A stretch of DNA of 64,000 nucleotides from Albidovulum sp. (GTDB lineage: Bacteria; Pseudomonadota; Alphaproteobacteria; Rhodobacterales; Rhodobacteraceae), in contig JAPPFL010000027.1 of assembly GCA_028823855.1 (NCBI GenBank), forward strand, positions 15,952-79,951. Reading direction: 5' to 3'. Of the stretch, positions 57,221-64,000 are shown one piece after another. Made by a program: the position numbers and the translations under genes. Within the stretch, counting starts at the first letter, position 1, and each line of letters starts with the position of its first letter. The notes under the pieces were generated by a model. That model saw nothing but the letters and a program-made list of their open reading frames with translations, ran no database searches and was not told the DNA's origin.

Positions 57221-57235
57221 TGGGATTAAATCCCA
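57221..57235. promoter_or_regulatory. Palindrome in the mraZ promoter region
   Basis: TGGGATTAAATCCCA reads the same on both strands except at its centre. It contains the TGGGA word associated with MraZ binding, in inverted rather than direct arrangement. Confidence 0.35.
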
Positions 57236-57558
57236 CTTTTGCCCGAATTGCAAGAGAATTCGTGAAATTTAATAAATTTTTTTTGACAAATCAATATTTG
57301 CCGCATTAATTTTAATTCCTTATCTATATATTGAAAATTCAAGTAGGATAATCTCCCATCATCATATTGTTGGATAGCAGTTCTAACTCTTCACGAAGGA
57401 ATGAAGCCGGGAATCCGAATTTATTCGGAAAATTTCCAATCTCAAATCAATGCCATCAATCGGAAATTCGGCGATTGGAAAATCTTCGCCGAGTCCGCTG
57501 GCGAAGTTCAGGCTAGATTTTGTTCCCGACGAGAAACCGGCCGCGAACGGCCAAGGCG

Positions 57559-58647
57559 TCATGCCAATCCGGAAGCAACTAGTCTTTCAGCCGCATTTGC
57601 AAAGGCTTCGTAGGATGAATCCGAGGAGGCGATAGGCATGCCGCAGTCGCCCGCTTCCCTAACGTCCTGAGCAAGGGGAATTTCGCCGATAAACGGAATC
57701 CCGACACGTTCGGCTTCCATTCTGGCTCCGCCGTGCCCGAATATATGCGCTTCTTGCCCGCAGTTCGGGCACGCGTAGTAGGACATGTTCTCGATAATGC
57801 CCGCAACCGGCACCTTCAGGCGATTGAACATTGAGATTGCCCGGCGGGCATCGATCAAAGCAATGTCCTGCGGCGTGCAAACGACGATTGCTCCCGCCAC
57901 CCGAACTCGCTGGCACAGGGTTAGCTGCACGTCCCCCGTTCCCGGAGGCAAGTCGACTATCAAGACATCAAGTTCGCCCCAGTCGATTTGAAAAAGCAGT
58001 TGCTGAAGCGCGCCCATTAGCATGGGCCCTCTCCAAATAACGGCTTCGTCGGGCTTTAGCAGCAACCCGATAGACATCATCGTTACGCCGTGAGTCCTAA
58101 GGGGGCGAATCAACTGGCCCACCGACGTGGCCCCGCGTTCGCCAGCGCCCATCATTTTGTGCAACGACGGCCCCAGTATGTCCGCGTCCAGCAAACCGGC
58201 GCGCGTGCCTCGGCGCGCGAACGCGACCGCCAAGTTCGACGCGACTGTTGATTTGCCTACGCCTCCTTTTCCCGACGCTACGGCGACGACGTTTCGCACG
58301 CCCTTGATCGGTTTGGGACCCTTGTCGTTAGTAGGATGTTTTCCAATTTTTAGAGATGGCGGCGGGCCCTTGCCCGCCTCCCGGCGCGGCGCATTTCCTT
58401 TATCAGAGTGCGCGGTTAGCACGACAGAGGCGCGACGAACGCCGGGAATGCCTTCGACCGCCGATTGCGCGGCGGCTCGTACCGGCTCCATGCGCGACGC
58501 CATCGATGGCGATGCCTCCAAAACGAAACTTACGTGAGAACCGGCCACGGAAAGCGCTCGCACAATTCCGCTCTCGACCAGGTTTTTGCCATCCGGCAAT
58601 CCGATTTGCCGCAGCCTGTCGAGGACGACATCCCTCGAAATGGTCAA
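57559..58647 (-). CDS. apbC: Iron-sulfur cluster carrier protein Mrp/ApbC
   Basis: P-loop NTPase of 362 residues. An N-terminal MIP18/FeS-assembly-like domain (about 1-80) is followed by a low-complexity linker, then the deviant Walker A SGKGGVGKS at 125-133, DADILGPSLHKMMG, IVDLPPGTGDVQLTL, and the cluster-binding CPNC in SYYACPNCGQEAHIFG. It carries [4Fe-4S] clusters to target proteins as a homodimer. It stands alone, upstream of the dcw cluster on the same strand, with about 530 bases between. Confidence 0.94.
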   Translation of the reverse strand: MTISRDVVLDRLRQIGLPDGKNLVESGIVRALSVAGSHVSFVLEASPSMASRMEPVRAAAQSAVEGIPGVRRASVVLTAHSDKGNAPRREAGKGPPPSLKIGKHPTNDKGPKPIKGVRNVVAVASGKGGVGKSTVASNLAVAFARRGTRAGLLDADILGPSLHKMMGAGERGATSVGQLIRPLRTHGVTMMSIGLLLKPDEAVIWRGPMLMGALQQLLFQIDWGELDVLIVDLPPGTGDVQLTLCQRVRVAGAIVVCTPQDIALIDARRAISMFNRLKVPVAGIIENMSYYACPNCGQEAHIFGHGGARMEAERVGIPFIGEIPLAQDVREAGDCGMPIASSDSSYEAFANAAERLVASGLA

Positions 58648-58960
58648 TCTATCGCTCCGTTAGGCTATCCAAAGTCTGACATTCAACCGTCGGCGAATTC
58701 AACGCAGCACCATTCTATCGACAGTACGGGCCGCCGGCCATTCGCGCGAGATCTCATCCCGCCTATCGCAAAACAGGCTTGATCAAGTCGCTCTTTCCGT
58801 TTCCTAGAATAATCTACTCCAAATCCACGCGTCGCGCCAATCGTTGCAAAGCCGCATACGCACGTGACCGCAAATCATGAGCAGGTGTTCATCTAGCAAT
58901 TCCTAGGCCTACCGCGAGCCAAATTGGAAGCATTTGGCCAAGTATTGCGGAAACGATTCT
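58648..58960. other. Intergenic region between the helicase gene and apbC
   Basis: About 310 bases. I see no gene, hairpin with T-run or promoter pair that stands out. Confidence 0.4.
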
Positions 58961-61270
58961 TTAGCTGCCTCGTTTTTCGCCTGAACTTAGATACGATGTC
59001 AAAATATTTTTGAATTGATCATCATCAAAATGCACGGAACATTTATCTCCGTTCACGCCGATAATCTTTCCAGACCCAAACTTGGAATGATAAACCCGGT
59101 CTCCCGGCTTGTAGTCGCTGATCAGCCCGACACTTGCCCCGGCTCCGCGACCAGCCTTTTTGTCCCTAATTTGCGCAAGGTTTTCCACCATCCGCGCATA
59201 TCCCGGAGCTCGATAGCTGGGACCGTCCTCGAAGAGCGCGCCGTCCGCGTCCATATAACTGCTCAAGGGCCCGTAGAGCGCCGGCGGAGTCAGCGATTCG
59301 ACATGCGGTGCCGGAAGCTCCCTTACAAATCGAGATTCCTCCCGAATTGTAGATCGTCCGAAAACGACGCGCTGCGAAGCATGGGAAATTGCACAGATTT
59401 CCATCGCGCGCGTAATGCCGACATAGGCAAGCCTTCGTTCTTCCTCCAAAGAGAAAATCGCCCGGCTTCCGGCTTCATCCAATGCTCTCTTCGACGGAAA
59501 AATCTCTTCTTCCCAGCCCGGCAAGAAGACGACGGGAAACTCCAGCCCCTTCGCCGCATGCATCGTCATTATGGAGATCTTCGCTTCGTCGTCATCTCCT
59601 TCGTTGTCGGACATCAAGGAGATGTGTTCGACGAATCCCTGGAGGTTTTCAAATTCGCGGAGAACCGTCACCAATTCCTTTAGGTTTTCGAGTCGACTTT
59701 CCGCCTCAATTGTCTTTTCTTTCTTCAGGGCCGCGGTCATTCCGGATTCATCGAGAATCTGCATTGCGACGTCGGCAGCAGATTTGTCCGGATTCCCGAT
59801 TAGTTGCGACCAGTTCGCCAAGCGATTCATAAAGGCTTGGAGACCGGCGGCGGCAGGATTCTTCAGCTTGCCCTCGCGCAAAAGCCTTTCGACCGCATCC
59901 GGCAAGGAAATCCCAAATTCAAAAGCGGTCTTTTGGATCGTCTGCATTGCCTTGGGACCGACTCCCCGCTTCGGTACGTTCGCGACCCGCTCGAAAGCCA
60001 GGCTGTCGGCTCTAGATATCGCCAGCCGGAAAAACGCGATCGCATCCTTGATTTCCTTTCTTTCGTAGAACCTCAGGCCGCCGACAACCTTGTAAGGCAT
60101 GCCGATTAAAAGAAACCTGTCTTCAAGCACTCTTGTCAGAAATGAAGCCCTAACTAGTATAGCGATCTCGTTCGGTTCATATTTTCGATCTTCAACACCG
60201 TACTGAATCAATGACTCGATCTCGTCTCCGATCCAAATGGCTTCCTCTTCGCCGCTAAAATGTCCATGAACGCGCACGGGCCCGCCGGGCGGGACATTCG
60301 TCCAAAGGGATTTCCCCAGCCTATTCGCATTGTGTGCGATCAAGCCGTTTGCCGCGCCGAGAATGTGCCCCGTCGATCTGTAGTTTTGTTCAAGCTTGAA
60401 GACCCTTGCGTTGCGGAAATGGTCCTGGAACCGGAGAATGTTCTGCACGTCGGCACCGCGCCAGCCGTAAATTGACTGGTCGTCGTCGCCCACGCAGCAA
60501 ATGTTGTCATGCTCCTGGGTCAAGAGCCTTAGCCACAGATACTGGACGGTGTTTGTGTCCTGGTATTCGTCCACGTTGATATATTTGAAGCGTCGTTGGT
60601 ACGACGACAGCACGTCCGGATTGCCTTTGAAAATGTCGACGACCTTTAAAATTAGATCGCCAAAATCAACGGCATTTAAGGTCTTCAGACGTTCCTGATA
60701 GCCGCTGTACAATCTGATCCCGATACCGTCGAATGCATCGACTTCATCTTTCGGGACGCATGCGCAGTTCCAGCCACGATTCTTCCATCGATCGATCAGC
60801 GCCGCGATTGCCCGCGGCGTATACCTTGCAATGTCTATTTTCTCAGCGTCGATCAATTGCTTCAAGAGCGTCAATTGATCCTGCTTGTCCAAGATCGTGA
60901 AGTTTGGATTCAATCCCGCGAATTCGGCGTGCTGCCGTAAAATCCGAGCGCAGATAGAGTGGAATGTGCCTAGCCACCGCAATTGCTCGGTCGCATCGCC
61001 GAGAAATAGGCCGACTATCTCCCGCATCTCCCGAGCGGCCTTGTTCGTAAACGTTACGGCGAGAATTTCCCAAGGATTGGCTCTCCGCATATAGATGAGG
61101 TGGATGATGCGCGATGTCAAAGCCCTGGTTTTTCCGGTCCCGGCGCCCGCCAGCACGAGAACCGGCCCGTCGAGGCACTGCACGGCTTCACGCTGCCTAT
61201 CATTTAATCCATCAATATGCGGCAGCAATTGGTTCTTGATCGAAGCGGACGGAGATTCTGACAATGTCAT
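58961..61270 (-). CDS. uvrD: ATP-dependent DNA helicase UvrD/PcrA
   Basis: Superfamily 1A 3'-5' helicase of 769 residues. Q motif LNDRQREAV, Walker A AGAGTGKT (41-48), motif Ia VTFTNKAAREM, motif II NVDEYQDTN, motif III GDDDQSIYGWRGAD, motif IV EQNYRST, motif V TMHAAKGLEFPVVF and motif VI RRLAYVGITRA are all in order. The C-terminus ends in a Tudor-like domain (YKPGDRVYHSKFGSGKIIGV) that in PcrA/UvrD contacts RNA polymerase. It serves nucleotide excision and mismatch repair. Divergent from the pyruvate carboxylase gene, with about 210 bases between. Confidence 0.95.
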   Translation of the reverse strand: MTLSESPSASIKNQLLPHIDGLNDRQREAVQCLDGPVLVLAGAGTGKTRALTSRIIHLIYMRRANPWEILAVTFTNKAAREMREIVGLFLGDATEQLRWLGTFHSICARILRQHAEFAGLNPNFTILDKQDQLTLLKQLIDAEKIDIARYTPRAIAALIDRWKNRGWNCACVPKDEVDAFDGIGIRLYSGYQERLKTLNAVDFGDLILKVVDIFKGNPDVLSSYQRRFKYINVDEYQDTNTVQYLWLRLLTQEHDNICCVGDDDQSIYGWRGADVQNILRFQDHFRNARVFKLEQNYRSTGHILGAANGLIAHNANRLGKSLWTNVPPGGPVRVHGHFSGEEEAIWIGDEIESLIQYGVEDRKYEPNEIAILVRASFLTRVLEDRFLLIGMPYKVVGGLRFYERKEIKDAIAFFRLAISRADSLAFERVANVPKRGVGPKAMQTIQKTAFEFGISLPDAVERLLREGKLKNPAAAGLQAFMNRLANWSQLIGNPDKSAADVAMQILDESGMTAALKKEKTIEAESRLENLKELVTVLREFENLQGFVEHISLMSDNEGDDDEAKISIMTMHAAKGLEFPVVFLPGWEEEIFPSKRALDEAGSRAIFSLEEERRLAYVGITRAMEICAISHASQRVVFGRSTIREESRFVRELPAPHVESLTPPALYGPLSSYMDADGALFEDGPSYRAPGYARMVENLAQIRDKKAGRGAGASVGLISDYKPGDRVYHSKFGSGKIIGVNGDKCSVHFDDDQFKNILTSYLSSGEKRGS

Positions 61271-61480
61271 CCCGTGCAGATAATGACTGGCCTACCGGAT
61301 AGAAAGGCACGATTGCGGTTCGTCGCGATTATTTCCGTTGTTTCCGAGCTTCGCAACGTCAATTTTGGCGGAATTGTTGGTCAATTGAAGTGGAATTCGT
61401 CGCATCGCCATGCAATTAAGGCGAATTGCTGGACACCGTGGTCGCAAGATTGAGGCATTCGTAAACGAAGTACTATTGCA

Positions 61481-64000
61481 ATGAAAAAATTCAACAAAAT
61501 ACTTGTCGCCAACCGGGGCGAAATAGCAATCCGCGTTTTGCGCGCCGCCAATGAACTCGGAAAGCAAACGGTGGCCGTATTCGCCGAAGAGGACAAGCTG
61601 TCTTTGCACCGGTTTAAATCCGACGAAGCTTACCGGGTCGGCGCCGGCCTTGGACCGGTGGAGGCCTACCTTTCGATCGACGAGATAATCAGGATAGCGC
61701 AACTGTCCGGAGCCGACGCGATTCATCCGGGCTATGGATTTCTGTCCGAAAACCCGGACTTGGTTGAAGCAAGCGAGGCGGCCGGCATCGCATTCATCGG
61801 ACCGACGGCCGCCACGATGCACCAGCTCGGAAATAAATCCGCCGCAAAGGAGGTCGCCGTTGCGGCGGGCGTAGCCGTTATTCCGTCCACCGGCGTATTG
61901 CCCGAAGACGCGGACGAAGCGCTTCGCTTAGCGGAGGAAATCGGCTTTCCGCTTATGTTGAAGGCTTCCTGGGGCGGCGGCGGACGCGGCATGCGGGCGA
62001 TTTATTCGGCCGATGCCTTTCCCGAAATGCTTCGGGAAGGGAGGCGCGAAGCCGAGGCGTCCGTTGGCAATAGCTCCGGATTCCTAGAAAAATTAATTCC
62101 ACGCGCGCGGCACGTGGAGGTTCAGATATTAGGCGACTCGTATGGAGGCATCTACCACCTTTACGAACGGGACTGTACCGTACAGCGACGAAATCAGAAG
62201 ATTATCGAGCGCGCTCCCGCCCCGTACCTTTCGGGCGACCAGCGAGAAAGACTCTGCGAAATGGGCCTGCGAGTCGCGAAACGGGTAGGGTACCGGAACG
62301 CGGGAACCGTAGAGTTTCTAATGGACATGGATACGGGTGAATTTTACTTCATCGAAGTCAACCCGCGCATCCAAGTGGAGCATACGGTAACCGAAGAAGT
62401 TACGGGCATTGACATCGTCAAAGCGCAAATTCGCATAGCCGAAGGAGCGGACTTGGCAGAAGCGACGGGCGTACGCGATCAGGCCGGCGTCGCGACTCGA
62501 GGGCATGCGCTTCAGTGTCGGATTACCACGGAAGACCCGCAGAACAATTTCGTCCCAGATTACGGACGCCTTCTGGCCTACCGAGCTGCCACCGGCATGG
62601 GAATCCGCCTAGATGGGGGCACCGCCTACTCTGGCGGAATCATCACGCGCCACTACGATTCCCTCCTGGTCAAACTGACCGCTCTCGCCAGGACTCCCGA
62701 GGAAACAATCAATCGAATGGACCGCGCCCTTCGCGAATTCAGGATAAGAGGCGTGTCCACCAATATTGCGTTTCTCGAAAACCTTCTCAAGCATTCGGAG
62801 TTCCGGACGAATACCTGTACAACGAGGTTTATCGACACTACCCCGGAACTGTTCGATTTCCCGGCCAGAAAAGATCGCGCTACCAAGCTCCTAACCTACA
62901 TCGCCGACATAACCGTCAATGGCCATCCCGACACCGCGAGGCACGGAAAACTTCCAGCGACAGTTAAAATTCCAAGGCCTCTCGCGGCGCCTCCAACGCG
63001 GCCGCCCGGCGCCAAGAACCTGCTTGACGACAAGGGGCCGAAGGCTGTCTCCGACTGGCTCGCCGACCAATCAAAACTCCTTGTTACAGACACGACGATG
63101 CGCGACGGGCCCCAGTCGCTGCTTGCGACGCGCATGCGCTCGATCGACATGATAAACGTCGCGAGCGCCTATTCCGCGAAACTTCCGGAGCTGTTTTCTG
63201 TGGAATGCTGGGGCGGCGCGACGTTCGATGTGTCCTATCGTTTTTTGCAAGAATGCCCGTGGCAGCGCCTCCGCGATTTGCGGGGCCGAATGCCCAACCT
63301 TCTGACGCAGATGCTTTTGCGGTCCGCCAACGCCGTCGGATATACCAATTATCCGGATAATGTCGTGCAGTCCTTCATCCGCCAGGCCGCACTAACCGGC
63401 GTGGATCTGTTTCGCGTTTTCGACAGTTTGAACTGGGTCGAGAACATGCGCGTGTCAATGGACGCGGTTCTGGAGACGGGCAAGATTTGCGAAGCCTCGA
63501 TTTGCTATACCGGCGACATATTCGACTCCCGAAGATCAAAGTACAGCCTCGACTACTATATTGCGATGGGCAAGGAGTTGCGCGACGCGGGAGCGCACAT
63601 TCTCGGCCTCAAGGATATGGCCGGGTTGATCAAGCCTAGAGCCGCCACAGTTCTCGTTCGCGCATTAAAGGAGGAAGTTGGCCTTCCGCTTCATTTTCAC
63701 ACGCACGATACGAGCGGGATCGGTGCGGCCTCGATTCTCGCGGCGGCGGAAGCAGGCGTCGACGCGGTGGATGCTGCGATGGATGCGTTCTCCGGCGGAG
63801 CGTCGCAGCCGTGCCTAGGTTCGATTGTCGAGGCCTTGCGCGGGACGGAGCGCGACACCGGCCTAGACATCGATGCCATAAGAGAGATTTCCATCTACTG
63901 GGAACAAGTGCGCGCGCAGTACGCTGCATTCGAGAGCGGGCTAACCCCGCCGGCTTCCGAGGTGTACTTGCATGAAATGCCCGGCGGGCAGATTACCAAT
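61481..64000 (+). CDS. pyc: Pyruvate carboxylase (3' end cut by the window)
   Basis: 840 codons are open to the window edge, out of about 1150 in the family. Biotin carboxylase domain (1-460): KILVANRGEIAIRVLRAA, HPGYGFLSENP, ATP-grasp KASWGGGGRGMR, HLYERDCTVQRRNQK and EVNPRIQVEHTVTEE. Carboxyltransferase domain (from about 530): VTDTTMRDGPQSLLATRMR with the metal Asp at about 542, RVFDSLNW, the carbamylated lysine in ILGLKDMAGL and the HxH ligands in LHFHTHDTSG. The biotin carrier domain lies beyond the window. It makes oxaloacetate from pyruvate and bicarbonate. In relatives I recall, the motif reads RDGHQS or RDAHQS; here residue 544 is proline. The ribosome site is weak. Confidence 0.93.
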   Translation, partial: MKKFNKILVANRGEIAIRVLRAANELGKQTVAVFAEEDKLSLHRFKSDEAYRVGAGLGPVEAYLSIDEIIRIAQLSGADAIHPGYGFLSENPDLVEASEAAGIAFIGPTAATMHQLGNKSAAKEVAVAAGVAVIPSTGVLPEDADEALRLAEEIGFPLMLKASWGGGGRGMRAIYSADAFPEMLREGRREAEASVGNSSGFLEKLIPRARHVEVQILGDSYGGIYHLYERDCTVQRRNQKIIERAPAPYLSGDQRERLCEMGLRVAKRVGYRNAGTVEFLMDMDTGEFYFIEVNPRIQVEHTVTEEVTGIDIVKAQIRIAEGADLAEATGVRDQAGVATRGHALQCRITTEDPQNNFVPDYGRLLAYRAATGMGIRLDGGTAYSGGIITRHYDSLLVKLTALARTPEETINRMDRALREFRIRGVSTNIAFLENLLKHSEFRTNTCTTRFIDTTPELFDFPARKDRATKLLTYIADITVNGHPDTARHGKLPATVKIPRPLAAPPTRPPGAKNLLDDKGPKAVSDWLADQSKLLVTDTTMRDGPQSLLATRMRSIDMINVASAYSAKLPELFSVECWGGATFDVSYRFLQECPWQRLRDLRGRMPNLLTQMLLRSANAVGYTNYPDNVVQSFIRQAALTGVDLFRVFDSLNWVENMRVSMDAVLETGKICEASICYTGDIFDSRRSKYSLDYYIAMGKELRDAGAHILGLKDMAGLIKPRAATVLVRALKEEVGLPLHFHTHDTSGIGAASILAAAEAGVDAVDAAMDAFSGGASQPCLGSIVEALRGTERDTGLDIDAIREISIYWEQVRAQYAAFESGLTPPASEVYLHEMPGGQITN

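Larger units (their letters stand above)
57028..57558. promoter_or_regulatory. mraZ: mraZ leader and dcw promoter region
   Basis: About 530 bases without a gene. The stretch 57256-57345 is strongly AT-rich against its surroundings and is the best place for the dcw promoter on the minus strand. Between it and mraZ lie TGGGATTAAATCCCA (57221-57235, palindrome) and a 9-base inverted repeat (57068-57101). TGGG(A/C) words also occur on the minus strand near 57112-57116 and 57190; MraZ is known to bind TGGGN repeats in other bacteria, but the regular 10-base spacing is not seen here. Confidence 0.5.

Noticed and set aside
1..64000. CRISPR array, prophage, secretion or antiphage defence locus
   Set aside because: No regularly spaced repeats, no phage structural or integrase genes, and no nuclease/effector gene pairs were seen; the unusual material is metabolic and regulatory.

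Overview
The window reads as a chromosome segment of a free-living Gram-negative alphaproteobacterium. The evidence is gene content and order: a complete division and cell wall (dcw) cluster ending in ftsZ and lpxC, bamD next to recN, a bolA / J-protein / cobS / cobT block typical of Alphaproteobacteria, Tat-exported solute-binding proteins, a TRAP transporter, and a single-chain pyruvate carboxylase of the rhizobial type. GC content is moderate by eye. The hexamer GAATTC is strikingly frequent. I cannot place it below class level.

Region 1 (1-17319, almost all minus strand) is an accessory uptake-and-catabolism island. The left edge is a nearly pure G/C tract followed by a decayed IS630-type transposase fragment. 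Then come two uptake systems with enzymes between them. The first is a polar amino acid ABC importer (binding protein and two permeases, no ATPase) followed by an Asp/Glu-racemase-superfamily protein and a class III aminotransferase. The second is a spermidine/putrescine-type ABC importer (PotD-, PotB-, PotC- and PotA-like) interleaved with a double-domain cyclase/formamidase-like protein, a class I/II aminotransferase, a succinate-semialdehyde-dehydrogenase-like enzyme, a RidA protein, a second class III aminotransferase and an amidase. Most of these genes touch or overlap. The likely theme is import of an amine or amide compound, hydrolysis, transamination to an aldehyde, oxidation to an acid and clearance of imines. 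The substrate is unknown.

Region 2 (17646-30755) is housekeeping: pepN, gatB, bolA, a J-domain protein, cobS, cobT, an M24 X-Pro aminopeptidase, recN and bamD. Region 3 (31295-35563) is a plus-strand cassette with a three-gene TRAP transporter, a clear terminator and an iron-containing alcohol dehydrogenase. It sits between bamD and lpxC, which are usually close neighbours in this class.

Region 4 (35791-57027, minus strand, transcribed from high to low coordinates) is the dcw cluster in the order mraZ, rsmH, ftsL, ftsI, murE, murF, mraY, murD, ftsW, murG, murC, murB, ddlB, ftsQ, ftsA, ftsZ, lpxC. Many joints are 4-base overlaps. Two joints are unusually loose (murF/mraY, 517 bases; ftsW/murD, 943 bases), and the mraZ leader carries inverted repeats. 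Region 5 (57559-64000) has the Fe-S carrier mrp/apbC, a UvrD/PcrA helicase and a divergent pyruvate carboxylase gene running off the right end.

I see no rRNA, tRNA, CRISPR array or prophage. The most unusual items are the tandem cyclase with one degenerate half, the mixed ABC/catabolic island, the active-site-motif substitution in pyruvate carboxylase and the GAATTC excess.
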